From: a virus
Strand: one strand, 5' to 3'
Length of the DNA: 39,780 bases
Virus record (IMG/VR): IMGVR_UViG_3300033149_001697
Coordinates: 1 to 39,780 of that record
Below the pieces are notes generated by a model. It made no database searches and had not been told where the DNA came from. It worked only from the letters and a program-made list of their open reading frames with translations. Both the position numbers and the translations under genes were made by a program. Shown piece by piece: positions 20,902 through 29,114 of the stretch. The first letter of the stretch is position 1. Each line of letters opens with the position of its first letter.

Positions 20902-21075
20902 GTGTCAGAAAAAATTAAAGGGCTGAAAAAAGAGTTGTCAGTGTTGGAAGAGAAAATGAGAAAATGGTTCACTTCGGATGACATTGACAAGCGAGCTGAA
21001 CTCAAAAAGAAAATAGCTGTTTTGGAAGCGAAGGAAAAAGCGGAAGAAGCGGCAAAGAAGTCGGGAGGTAAATAA
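20902..21075 (+). CDS. Small coiled-coil head-cluster protein, 57 residues
   Basis: GTG 20902 follows TAGGAGGA (20891-20898), one of the best ribosome-binding sites in the genome. The product starts VSEKIKGLKKELSVLEEKM and is nearly all charged helix (ELKKKIAVLEAKEKAEEAAKK). It fits exactly between the scaffold-like gene and the decoration protein. It may be a second scaffold or a capsid-bound helix; no family is recognised. Its 3' end carries the GGGAGGT signal of the next gene. Confidence 0.75.
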   Translation: MSEKIKGLKKELSVLEEKMRKWFTSDDIDKRAELKKKIAVLEAKEKAEEAAKKSGGK

Positions 21076-21077
21076 TT

Positions 21078-21431
21078 ATGGGACTTGAATTAAGAAATCC
21101 GAACTGGAAGAGTGTTGTTGTCACAGCACCGAGCGGCGGATATTCGGCGGGCGATATGGTGGCTGTAAATTCACTCATCGGCGTAATTGTCGAAGATGCG
21201 GCGGCTACGAAAGACGCTGTGCTGATTTATTCGGCGGAAAGAATTGAAGTGCCGAAGTCAGCGGGAAGCGGAATTGTTTTCGATATCGGCGACAAGGTGT
21301 ATTACAACGCTACTGCGAAAGCAGTCACGAATTCTGCGGCTGGCAATACGCTGTGCGGGCGTGCCAAGGAAGCGACAAACGCAACGGCTACCACTCTGGT
21401 GATGGACTTGACAGGAAATATCGTAGCGTAA
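21078..21431 (+). CDS. Capsid decoration-like protein (DUF2190 type)
   Basis: A 117-residue all-beta protein, rich in Gly, Ala and Val (YSAGDMVAVNSLIGVIVEDA, FDIGDKVYYNATAKAVT, TLVMDLTGNIVA). The sequence of GD-x-V and A-x-x-x-A elements is that of DUF2190-like proteins, trimeric stabilisers on HK97-fold capsids. Located directly before the major capsid gene as expected. GGGAGG precedes ATG 21078. Confidence 0.75.
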   Translation: MGLELRNPNWKSVVVTAPSGGYSAGDMVAVNSLIGVIVEDAAATKDAVLIYSAERIEVPKSAGSGIVFDIGDKVYYNATAKAVTNSAAGNTLCGRAKEATNATATTLVMDLTGNIVA

Positions 21432-21471
21432 AAGCTGTCGTTGAGATAAAAACATTGGGAGGTAAAAAGCA

Positions 21472-22461
21472 ATGATAGGAAAAATAATAAAGGACTGGAA
21501 GAAGGTTGATTTGCATAACCCGGAGCATTTGAGGAAGGTTCACGGTGCTTTTCAGGCGTTTATGAAATCAATCGACAGAAACGAAAAGTTAAGAAGCGCA
21601 TATCAGGCGTTCACGACGAAGGGCGATTTTCCGGCGGAGGTGCTGTCGATACTGGAAAAGTTTCACGCAGTCGGTGACTTTGATTTGGGATACGAAAGAG
21701 TATTCGACATAAGGGACTTCACGGGAACGAAAGAGAGCGGCTTTGACATACTTGATGTGTCTTCTTCGCTGGTATTTTCAAAAATACCTATCGGAGATAA
21801 AATCAAGGTGTATAAAGCAACGGGGAGCAAAATCAATGTGCCGTTTGACAGATACGGCGGCGGTCTCGGCTGGGACAGGACGTGGCTGGATGACGGTAAA
21901 TACTGGGCGCTGGAAGACACGGCTATCGAATTCAGGAACAAGGCGTATCTGAAAAGAGCGCAGGCGTTCTATGCTCTTATAGAAGCGGTTGCTAACGAAA
22001 TTTCGTGGCAGACGCCGACGCCGGCGACGCTGGCGAACACATCGGAAGCATACACGGTCAGCAGGGATGTCAATACGATACAGAAGGCGTGCGACACAAT
22101 TTTGGAAGCGGTAAAGAACAAGGGCTACGGCGTGACGGCGAATTCACCGTTTGTGGCGGTAGTGCCGAACACTTTGAGACCGAGGTTTCAGAAGGCGATG
22201 GGACGGCTTAATCAGGCAGTCGCTGGCAGTGCGAAAGCGGTGACTTACAATGTGACGCCGGTCTATACGCTGATGTTGTCGAGCAACAGCAAGTATTACA
22301 TCTGCTTGCCGGGCAAGAAGCTGAAAGGCGGATACAGGCAGGACTTGACGCTCCTGAATATGATGGATATTCTGTCATACACGGAGACGATAGCTGGCTG
22401 GATGAGATACGGCGGCGCTGTCGGAGACACAGACCAGATACAGGGTTGCAAAACCTCGTAA
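21472..22461 (+). CDS. Major capsid protein, HK97 fold
   Basis: A 329-residue protein in the standard position after the decoration gene, behind GGGAGGT. The sequence reads as the shorter Mu/T-like HK97-fold type: an N-terminal helical arm, an E-loop region (VYKATGSKINVPFDRYGGG), an A-domain with NTIQKACDTILEAVKNKGYG and a C-terminal IAGWMRYGGAVGDTDQIQGC. I saw no separate cleavage site. About 415 copies would be expected for a T=7 shell, which is a typical value for this genome size and not derived from sequence. Confidence 0.82.
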   Translation: MIGKIIKDWKKVDLHNPEHLRKVHGAFQAFMKSIDRNEKLRSAYQAFTTKGDFPAEVLSILEKFHAVGDFDLGYERVFDIRDFTGTKESGFDILDVSSSLVFSKIPIGDKIKVYKATGSKINVPFDRYGGGLGWDRTWLDDGKYWALEDTAIEFRNKAYLKRAQAFYALIEAVANEISWQTPTPATLANTSEAYTVSRDVNTIQKACDTILEAVKNKGYGVTANSPFVAVVPNTLRPRFQKAMGRLNQAVAGSAKAVTYNVTPVYTLMLSSNSKYYICLPGKKLKGGYRQDLTLLNMMDILSYTETIAGWMRYGGAVGDTDQIQGCKTS

Positions 22462-22509
22462 AAAACCGAGTTTGCTAAATTCTGGGCGTTAAGCACGGAA
22501 GCGAAGTTT

Positions 22510-22543
22510 CGGGCAGGGTGTCTCTATGAGACAATTCTGCCCG
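22510..22543 (+). terminator. Strong hairpin after the capsid gene
   Basis: CGGGCAG (22510-22516) pairs with CTGCCCG (22537-22543), and TGTCTC (22519-22524) with GAGACA (22528-22533) around a TAT loop. No U-run follows, so it may be a partial terminator or a 3' stabiliser that sets the high capsid mRNA level against downstream genes. Confidence 0.5.
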
Positions 22544-22571
22544 GACTTCGGGCAAAGGCGGGGATTTTATT

Positions 22572-23921
22572 ATGAGCGTGATTAAGATGTCTGACATACA
22601 GGTTGCGGCAAACTGGGCGGCATTGAAAATTGACGCAGAGAACGGCGGTAATGCAGACAGAGAACACATAACACACGGAAGCGCAAGACCTTTTTACGAA
22701 ATTATAAATGACGGAGCTTGGCAGGGGCGGCGATGTTTTATCATAGGCGGCGGTTCGAGCTTGCGGGATTTTGACTGGTCTCTGCTTGATGGCGAGCTGA
22801 CAATCGGTATAAACAAAGCACTGGAAAAAATAGAGCCGACAATTATGCTGTCGATGGACAGTAGATTTTATGACTGGCTCATAAATGGTGAACTAGGTGA
22901 GGAACTAAAACGGAAATTCGAGAATTACAAGGGATATAAGGTCTGGCTGAATACGATAAATCATAACTTCGGAGAGGATGTTTATTTGATAGACAGCGCC
23001 GGAGAGAAGGCGCTGACAAAATCACTTCACGACGGGTTGGGGCACGGAAGCAATAGCGGATATGTAGCGCTGAATTTGGCAATGGTGCTGGGAGCAAACC
23101 CTATTTATCTGCTGGGGTTTGATATGAAGGGGGACGGGCAGGGAAAACAGAGCTGGTGGCACGGGGGATATCCGGTAAATCAGGGTGAGAAAGTTTTTAA
23201 TAGAATGACTGAATGCTTTGAAGCGGCGGCTGATGAAATAGCGGCACGGGGGTTTCGTGTCATAAATATGAATGAAGACAGCGGGCTGAAATGTTTTGAG
23301 TTTTCGGACACTATACTGAAAAACGAAATGCCGTTGATAATCTCATATTACACGAAAAAATCTATTTATGAATATCAGGTGCGGTTTTTGAAGGAAAGTT
23401 TGGACAGGTTATTTTTGAGTTATGATATTCAGGAAATAAAAGACAGAGGAAGCTGGGCGGCGAATACATATTACAAAGCGGAATTTATAGCTGAAATGCT
23501 GGAAAAACACAGGGGCAGGGATTTACTCTGGGTGGACGCTGACGCTGTGATGTGGAAGACGCCGGAAATGTTTAGAAATTATGACGGGGACTTGGGTGTA
23601 TTTTATTACAGGGGCAGTTTATCAAACGGCACGATTTATTTGAAAAATAACGAAGCGGTCAGGGGGATTGTCGGGGACTGGGTTAAAGAGAATAATAAGA
23701 ACGAAAAAAAAACGGTCTGGGAGCAGTTTAATTTTCAGAGAGTCGTGGAGCGGAACGCAGGGAATATAATGGTGAAGATACTGCCGAAAAATTACTGCTA
23801 CATTGAAGGGCTTATGCAGGGCGTTCACGGGGCGGTGATTGAGCATTTTCAGGCAAGCAGAATTTTACGGGGAAGATATTTGAAGCCGGAGGTAAAAGAT
23901 GGCATTAGACACGACGAATAG
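22572..23921 (+). CDS. MptE-like domain fused to GT-A glycosyltransferase
   Basis: A 449-residue protein. The first 250 residues (CFIIGGGSSLRDFDWSLLDG with GGGSS at 59-63, TIGINKAL, MLSMDSRFYDW, GHGSNSGYVALNLAMVLGA, YLLGFDMKG) match the MptE/DUF115-like Rossmann-type domain found in motility-accessory and phage proteins. From about 255 a second domain begins (MPLIISYYTKKSIYEYQVRF), with a metal-binding D322-A-D324 in LLWVDADAVMW and a nucleotide-sugar transferase layout. It sits between capsid and head-tail connector genes, so it may glycosylate a virion or cell-surface protein, or work with the modification operon. Its ribosome-binding site is weak. It overlaps the next gene by 23 bases. Confidence 0.7.
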   Translation: MSVIKMSDIQVAANWAALKIDAENGGNADREHITHGSARPFYEIINDGAWQGRRCFIIGGGSSLRDFDWSLLDGELTIGINKALEKIEPTIMLSMDSRFYDWLINGELGEELKRKFENYKGYKVWLNTINHNFGEDVYLIDSAGEKALTKSLHDGLGHGSNSGYVALNLAMVLGANPIYLLGFDMKGDGQGKQSWWHGGYPVNQGEKVFNRMTECFEAAADEIAARGFRVINMNEDSGLKCFEFSDTILKNEMPLIISYYTKKSIYEYQVRFLKESLDRLFLSYDIQEIKDRGSWAANTYYKAEFIAEMLEKHRGRDLLWVDADAVMWKTPEMFRNYDGDLGVFYYRGSLSNGTIYLKNNEAVRGIVGDWVKENNKNEKKTVWEQFNFQRVVERNAGNIMVKILPKNYCYIEGLMQGVHGAVIEHFQASRILRGRYLKPEVKDGIRHDE

Positions 23922-24339
23922 CTGGGTGACTATAAATGAAGCGGATACATATTTCAGCGAGCGCATAGGCGCAAGCGCATACTGGGTCAGCGGTGCGGCA
24001 AAAGAAGCGGCACTGATAACGGCATTCAGACAGTTGAATAATGCGAAGGGATATTCGTTTCCGGCGGCGGCGTCGGACAATATGAAATACGGACAATGCG
24101 AGCAGGCGCTGTTTCTGCTGGCGTTTGCAGATGAGATGTTTCGACGGCAGAGTTTGCAGGCGCAGGGTGTCACGGACGCTGGAATTGTAAAAGAAAAATA
24201 TATGCAGATGAAAGATATGCCGATTTGCATACAGGCGAAAGGATTTTTACGGAGTTATGAACTGACAGAAAATAAAGAAGGCGCTGGTGCGATATATGCT
24301 GGTGATTTAACAAGAGATGAAAATGAGGAGGTGTTGTAA
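23899..24339 (+). CDS. Head-tail connector protein (gp6/DnaT-like type)
   Basis: A 146-residue protein. NSWVTINEADTYFSER, then AALITAFRQLNNAKGYSF and a helical core (QCEQALFLLAFADEMFRRQ) match the small phage family annotated as DnaT-like or gp6-like head completion proteins, which form the ring below the portal. GGAGG (23889-23893) lies before ATG 23899. Overlaps the next gene by one base. Confidence 0.75.
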   Translation: MALDTTNSWVTINEADTYFSERIGASAYWVSGAAKEAALITAFRQLNNAKGYSFPAAASDNMKYGQCEQALFLLAFADEMFRRQSLQAQGVTDAGIVKEKYMQMKDMPICIQAKGFLRSYELTENKEGAGAIYAGDLTRDENEEVL

Positions 24340-24716
24340 TGATTAAAATTGATAATTCAAGAATTTCACAGAAGGACTGGGGAAGTGTGAACAAAACTGC
24401 AATCGGTGCTAAAATTGCGGCGGCTTATGGAACTGGCGACGCAAACAAGGCGGTGGTCAATGAGAACTGGGCGTATGTGCCGAGTGACGCATTTGAAGAG
24501 GACAGATTATTGCAGAGCAAGTGCAAACTTCCGCACCACGAGCTGATTGCAAACACGCTCATTCTTAACAGGGCTGGTGTTATTGCGGCGGCGAAGGCGA
24601 TAGCCGGCTCACGGGGCGGGGTTTCAATACCGAGCGGGGATATGGCAAGCGTAAAGAGGCATTTGAGGCGGCACTACGGCGATTTGGAGATGACGGTGCC
24701 GGATTATTTGAAATAA
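24339..24716 (+). CDS. Conserved head protein, KLPHH motif
   Basis: A 125-residue protein. WAYVPSDAFEEDRLL, KCKLPHHEL, LNRAGVIAAAKAIAGSRGGVSIP and VKRHLRRHYGDLEM match a conserved phage stretch (LPHH ... NRAGVxAA ... HLxxHY) often found fused to head or prohead genes. Here it is a stand-alone gene. Function is unknown, probably virion assembly. GAGGAGGTG precedes ATG 24339. Confidence 0.6.
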   Translation: MIKIDNSRISQKDWGSVNKTAIGAKIAAAYGTGDANKAVVNENWAYVPSDAFEEDRLLQSKCKLPHHELIANTLILNRAGVIAAAKAIAGSRGGVSIPSGDMASVKRHLRRHYGDLEMTVPDYLK

Positions 24717-25664
24717 ATGTTTAGAGAACTTGGACGGGCGGAGAAGGAGCTATTCCTTAACGAAAGAATACGGCAGTTAAAAATGCTGTATCAGGGAGTG
24801 AGGATAAAACTGGAAAAATCTCTGTCTCAAATTACGCTGACGGGGTTTCAGAGATACAGGACGGAAGCGGTATTAAAGCAGGTGCGAAGTATAGTCAAAA
24901 TATTGGATAAAGAGGCGGTGGCTTGGACGAAAAAGAATATCCCGCTGGCGTATAGTAAAGGCGTTGACATTGCGGGGACACGGCTGAAAATTATGGGCGT
25001 GACGGATAAAGTTGCGTGGGACGCACAGATACATACTTCGGCGGTAAACACGCTGACGGACGCAGTTGCGGCGGATTTACTTATTGCAAACGGCACGATA
25101 AAAAAGCAGGTCACGGGATATATTAGGAAGACACAGCAGGTTTTATTACAGGATAAGGCAATAACGAAAATGATAGCGGAAGGCACGATAACAGGTGAAG
25201 CACGGACGGCAATAAGCAATACAATGCTCAATGAATTCAGAAAGAAAATCGGGCGGGGCGGGTTTATTGTTATCAACGGAAGGAATTACAGACCGGAGGC
25301 GTATGCGGAACTGGTGGCACGGACACGGATGGCGGAAGCAAGCACACAGGGCGTTATAAATACAAGTTTGCAATACGGCGAGGACTTGGTTCAGTGGTCT
25401 GTTCACGCAGACAGTTGCGAAATCTGTCAGCAGTTGCAGGGACGTATATTTTCTATATCCGGGAACGACAGCGAATTCCCGGCATTAAATGAAAGACCGC
25501 CGGCACATCCGAATTGTGAATGTGCTTTATTGCCGGTAAATAGAGAAACTTTACAGCGGCGGATGGGCAGTAATTACAAAAATATCGTGGATTTGAGCAA
25601 TAGTAAAATCCCTATTCATTCACATAAACAATATGAACAGGAATTGAGGGGATATGCGTTATGA
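24717..25664 (+). CDS. MuF/SPP1 gp7-like head morphogenesis protein
   Basis: A 315-residue protein. The C-terminal third holds YAELVARTRMAEASTQGVIN, CEICQQLQGRIFSISG and PPAHPNCECALLPV, the signature Cys/His set of the MuF-type minor head domain. The N-terminal part is helical. It is thought to be packed in the head near the portal and sometimes ejected with DNA. Start follows the previous stop directly, no overlap. No toxin domain is fused C-terminally, unlike some MuF proteins. Confidence 0.85.
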   Translation: MFRELGRAEKELFLNERIRQLKMLYQGVRIKLEKSLSQITLTGFQRYRTEAVLKQVRSIVKILDKEAVAWTKKNIPLAYSKGVDIAGTRLKIMGVTDKVAWDAQIHTSAVNTLTDAVAADLLIANGTIKKQVTGYIRKTQQVLLQDKAITKMIAEGTITGEARTAISNTMLNEFRKKIGRGGFIVINGRNYRPEAYAELVARTRMAEASTQGVINTSLQYGEDLVQWSVHADSCEICQQLQGRIFSISGNDSEFPALNERPPAHPNCECALLPVNRETLQRRMGSNYKNIVDLSNSKIPIHSHKQYEQELRGYAL

Positions 25665-25957
25665 ACGAATACGCAGTTGACACGATAACGATATTGCGTT
25701 TCGCAGGACGGGATAAGTGGGGTAATTATAATGCAAGGACAGAAGAAACGGCACGGGGCTTTGTAGATGAAGGAAATCGGGTAGTGCGCAATATAAATGG
25801 CGAGGAAGTGGTCAGTAGCACAAAAGTTGTGTTTAGGGGCGATTTTAGCATAAATTATGAGGATTTGATACGGTTCGGCGGCATTGATAGGAAGATAGCA
25901 AAGATAGGCAAAAAGAGGGGTTTTCGTGTTGAATTTACGGAGGTTTACTTACTATGA
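25661..25957 (+). CDS. Head closure/stopper-like protein
   Basis: A 98-residue beta-rich protein (VDTITILRFAGRDKWGNY, VVFRGDFSINYEDLIRFGG, FRVEFTEVYLL). The TITILR-x-G-x-D-x-W-G-N-Y start and the D-x-I-R-F-x-G region are those of SPP1 gp16-like stoppers in head-tail joining modules. It overlaps both neighbours by 4 bases in the usual connector order. Confidence 0.65.
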   Translation: MNEYAVDTITILRFAGRDKWGNYNARTEETARGFVDEGNRVVRNINGEEVVSSTKVVFRGDFSINYEDLIRFGGIDRKIAKIGKKRGFRVEFTEVYLL

Positions 25958-26334
25958 GCGGCGCAAGTTTGGAAATAAAGGGAGTGGCGCTGGTTAGAAA
26001 GAATATGCGCAAGGCAACGAATAAATTGCTATCTGGGGCTGAAAAGGGAATGCGGAGAGCGGTCGGGCAGTTGCTGAATGACTGCATAATGAAAAATCCG
26101 ACAGTGCCGCATAAAGAGGGGACATTGCGGCGGTCAGGTAGCAGGAAAGTGATTGTTAAGAGCAGAGAGATTGTCGGGATTGTGGGATTTAATACGCCGT
26201 ATGCGGCACGGTTGCACGAACATCCGCAGTTTCACTTTACAGAGCCGGGAAGCGGGGGCAAGTATTTAGAAACGAAGCTGAAAAATTACAGGCGGGATTA
26301 TTTCTGGCTGATAACACGGGGAGCGAAGCTGTGA
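25954..26334 (+). CDS. HK97 gp10-like tail completion protein
   Basis: A 126-residue protein. Helix LVRKNMRKATNKLLSGAEKGMRRAVGQLL, HKEGTLRRSG and YAARLHEHPQFHFTEPGSGGKYLETKL match the HK97 gp10/DUF646-like family, which bridges the head connector and tail terminator. It overlaps both neighbours by 4 bases. Confidence 0.8.
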   Translation: MSGASLEIKGVALVRKNMRKATNKLLSGAEKGMRRAVGQLLNDCIMKNPTVPHKEGTLRRSGSRKVIVKSREIVGIVGFNTPYAARLHEHPQFHFTEPGSGGKYLETKLKNYRRDYFWLITRGAKL

Positions 26335-26726
26335 TAAAAGAGATTGCGACATACATTGAAAGCAAGGTCACGGACTTGACGATAAATACAAATTTTTTTG
26401 TCGGCTGGAAGCCGGTGGACAGTGTGGCAAAATGCAGTTGGCTGATTGAGAGCGGCGGGAAGCCGGACGGATATTTGAAAGATAGGGGAGAATTTACAAT
26501 GCAGGTGCTGTCACGGGGGGAGAGTTATTTCGAAGCACGGATGGAAGCGTATAAAATCTTTGATGTGCTGAATACGGGGGCAGGGCTGACATTGCCGGAT
26601 TTAGGAAGCGGGGTCTATATGGCAAATGCGGTTGAAGCGGTGAACTTCCCGCAGAGTTTGGGAGAAGACGAAAAAGGATACTGGCTATTCTCAACGAATT
26701 ATATTTTGAGGATAGGCGAGAGTTAG
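26331..26726 (+). CDS. Tail terminator-like protein
   Basis: A 131-residue protein that starts at GTG 26331. The FFVGWKPVDSVAKCSWLIESGG and FTMQVLSRGESYFEARMEAYKIFDVL segments match the minor capsid/tail terminator family next to tail tube genes. It caps the tail tube and joins it to the head. The tail tube gene follows after ten bases. Confidence 0.72.
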   Translation: MIKEIATYIESKVTDLTINTNFFVGWKPVDSVAKCSWLIESGGKPDGYLKDRGEFTMQVLSRGESYFEARMEAYKIFDVLNTGAGLTLPDLGSGVYMANAVEAVNFPQSLGEDEKGYWLFSTNYILRIGES

Positions 26727-26736
26727 GAGGTAGAAA

Positions 26737-27240
26737 ATGGGACAGAGTAATGTCAAGGATTTGGGGGCTTGTCAAATTCTTTTTGACGGCGTGGATTTGG
26801 GTAAGTCGTTCGGCGATGTGACTTTCAAAAGTGAAGTTGTGTCACAGGAAATACACGAAGACCAAGCGGGAACGACGCCTGTTGATGAAGTGATGACTGG
26901 AAGGACGGTTTCGGTTGTAGTGCCGATGACACGGGCAACGCTGGCACAGCTGACGAAGGTTATTCCGAATTCAGAAGTTGTCGGAGACACGCTTAAAGTC
27001 AAAAATCCGGTCGGGACGACACTGGCGGATAAGGCAAAGGCGCTGATATTAAAGCCGATTGTTGACAATGTTGCTTCGGCAGACCCGAAAACTTGGTTGA
27101 CGATTTTCAAGGCGTCGCCGAGAGAGAATTTTGAAATCACATTTAACAACGATGCACAGCGGGTTTTCGGCGTGACGTTCATCGGGTTTCCTGATGACAC
27201 TTCGGGTAATGTTGGTTATCTTTGGAAGATAGGAACTTAA
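26737..27240 (+). CDS. Major tail tube protein
   Basis: A 167-residue beta-rich protein (GACQILFDGVDLGKSFGDVTFK, DEVMTGRTVSVVVPMTRATL, NFEITFNNDAQRVFGVTFIGFPDD) with the pattern of siphovirus tail tube subunits. It is directly followed by the tail chaperone and tape measure. TAGGAGGT precedes ATG 26737. No sheath gene is found, so the tail is non-contractile. Confidence 0.8.
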   Translation: MGQSNVKDLGACQILFDGVDLGKSFGDVTFKSEVVSQEIHEDQAGTTPVDEVMTGRTVSVVVPMTRATLAQLTKVIPNSEVVGDTLKVKNPVGTTLADKAKALILKPIVDNVASADPKTWLTIFKASPRENFEITFNNDAQRVFGVTFIGFPDDTSGNVGYLWKIGT

Positions 27241-27270
27241 AAGTTTTTGATGTGACGGCAGGGAGGAGAG

Positions 27271-27552
27271 ATGAAAAATTTCGATGAGCTGAAAGATGTG
27301 GTAGAGCCGATTGAGTTTATTCTGGAAGGCAAAACTTACAGAATAGAGAAGGTGACGGCGGCGCAGTTGGCAGATATTACGGAAGTGATAAACACGGAAG
27401 AAAATAAATTCAATTCGGTTGTGAAGCAGATAGCTATCTACACGGGTGAGGATGAGGAAGTATTTCGCAAGGTGGATTTTCGCAAGCTGGTAGTGCTGGC
27501 GGAATATCTAACTGACGAAATCACAAAGCAAAAAAAAAATCTGAACAGCTGA
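27271..27552 (+). CDS. Tail assembly chaperone, short form
   Basis: A 93-residue protein (FDELKDVVEPIEFILEGKTYRI, then a helical body) between tail tube and tape measure genes, the usual place of the lambda G-like chaperone. GGGAGGAGAG precedes ATG 27271. It stops at TGA 27550-27552, thirteen bases after a run of nine A. See the frameshift product. Confidence 0.75.
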   Translation: MKNFDELKDVVEPIEFILEGKTYRIEKVTAAQLADITEVINTEENKFNSVVKQIAIYTGEDEEVFRKVDFRKLVVLAEYLTDEITKQKKNLNS

Positions 27553-27830
27553 TTGAAATAGCGGCTTATATCTCGTCGGTGCTGGGCGGTGGATTTATGA
27601 AACTGCTTTCACTCGACGGTAGAATTTTAATGGCGCTGTCAAGGGCGGTGGAGAAAATAGAGAATATGAGACGAATAAATTATATGCTTGATACACGAAT
27701 GGCGGTCTGGGCAGACAGTAATGGTTTTACGGAATTTTTACGCACGGTCGGCGGGAATGATGTTGCGAAGGTCGATAGAAAAATCATAGAAAGAAACTGG
27801 CAGGAACTGAAAGAGCAGGGGAGAGGATAA
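27271..27830 (+). CDS. Tail assembly chaperone, -1 frameshift form
   Basis: The run of nine A at 27530-27539 (with its flanks) includes a slippery A AAA AAA at 27531-27537. A -1 shift there joins the 93-residue frame to an open frame running without stop to TAA 27828-27830, adding a helical tail (SEQLIEIAAYISSVLGGGF and so on). The fusion would be 186 residues. This is the G/GT arrangement known in lambda and many siphoviruses, where the long form binds the tape measure. The ATG of the tape measure abuts its stop. Confidence 0.82.
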
Positions 27831-29114
27831 ATGGCGTTTGATGTCGGAGCTGTTGAAGGTAAGCTGAAACTTAATACGGCTGAATGGAATAAAAAACTGG
27901 CGAATTCACAGAATACACTGAAAAAGTTTTCGGCGGCGTCTGTTGCGAAGTTTGCGGCGATAGGTGTTGCGGTTGTCGCAATGACGAAAATTACGATAAA
28001 CAGCTTTAAGAAAATTATGAACTTGGCGGGACAGCAAGAAGCGGCGGAGCTGGAACTGGCGCAAGCTATTGACATAACGGGGCAATCAGCTAATACAAGC
28101 GTAGAATATCTCAAAGATTATGCGGCGCACATTCAGAGTATTACTACATACGGGGATGAGGCGGTTCTACCATTGATGAAACTGGCGCTGATGTTCGGTG
28201 TGAGTGGAGAGAATATCGGAACAGCGTCAAAACAGGCAATCGGGCTGGCAGATGTGCTGGGGACTGATTTGCGGACAGCTATGCGGTATATTGCGCTGGC
28301 GTGGCAGGGCGAATTCACAATGCTTCAAAGATATATCCCGGCGCTTCGGACAGTAAAAACGCAGACGGAGAAAGTGGTAGTCGTCAATGAGTTTTTATCA
28401 AAGGCGTGGGAAGCGTCTCAATCAAAGGCAGATACTTATATCGGGCGTGTGAAGCAGTTAAAAAATGTCTGGGGGGATTTTTTGGAAAAAATCGGCACGA
28501 AGTTAATACCGTTTTTTGAGATTTTAATCAGGATGATGATGTTGGCAGTAGATAAATTAAATGTGTGGATGAAGGGCATAAAAATATCTGATGAAACAAT
28601 TATAAAATTCGGGGAGACAGTTAAAAAGATAGCTATCGGAATTGTTAAATTCGTTATGGTGGTTGAACGGCTTATAAGGAAAATTGCGGCGATGTTTTTA
28701 ATGCTGGCGGGACAGGGAGCAAAAGCAAAAAGTATGATAGAAGGCATTACAACGGGGGCAAAAAAATACGGCGACATTATGAGGGAAATTAGGGATATAA
28801 ACATAAAAGAACTTGTGCCGCAATTACGGGAAAAACCGAAGATATTTGAGCCGCTGGGGGAAGGGATAACATTGCCGAAAGCGGCAGAAGTGGAAGCGGG
28901 GAAGGCGCAGGCAGGGGCAGAAAAATATGTAATGCCGAAACTGACGGAGGAAGACATAGCGCACGGTGCGAGCGGATTTACGCCATATACGCCGGCAAAG
29001 ACAGAATTGACTGTTCAGTTTTTAACGCCGTCACAATTAGGAGACGCACAGCTGGAAGAAGTTGCGAAAGCGATAGTGCCGAAAATAGAAGAATTGAGTA
29101 GGGCGAGGCGATAA
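27831..29114 (+). CDS. Tape measure protein
   Basis: A 427-residue protein. It begins GAVEGKLKLNTAEWNKKLANSQ, the standard tape-measure N-terminus, followed by a membrane-active stretch (AIGVAVVAMTKITI) near 45-60 and YGDEAVLPLMKLALMFGVSG with repeated helical regions. Further hydrophobic helices lie near 230-300. At about 1.5 angstrom per residue, this would predict a tail of roughly 60 nm. Start at ATG 27831 abuts the chaperone stop. The stop overlaps the next gene by one base. Confidence 0.85.
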   Translation: MAFDVGAVEGKLKLNTAEWNKKLANSQNTLKKFSAASVAKFAAIGVAVVAMTKITINSFKKIMNLAGQQEAAELELAQAIDITGQSANTSVEYLKDYAAHIQSITTYGDEAVLPLMKLALMFGVSGENIGTASKQAIGLADVLGTDLRTAMRYIALAWQGEFTMLQRYIPALRTVKTQTEKVVVVNEFLSKAWEASQSKADTYIGRVKQLKNVWGDFLEKIGTKLIPFFEILIRMMMLAVDKLNVWMKGIKISDETIIKFGETVKKIAIGIVKFVMVVERLIRKIAAMFLMLAGQGAKAKSMIEGITTGAKKYGDIMREIRDINIKELVPQLREKPKIFEPLGEGITLPKAAEVEAGKAQAGAEKYVMPKLTEEDIAHGASGFTPYTPAKTELTVQFLTPSQLGDAQLEEVAKAIVPKIEELSRARR

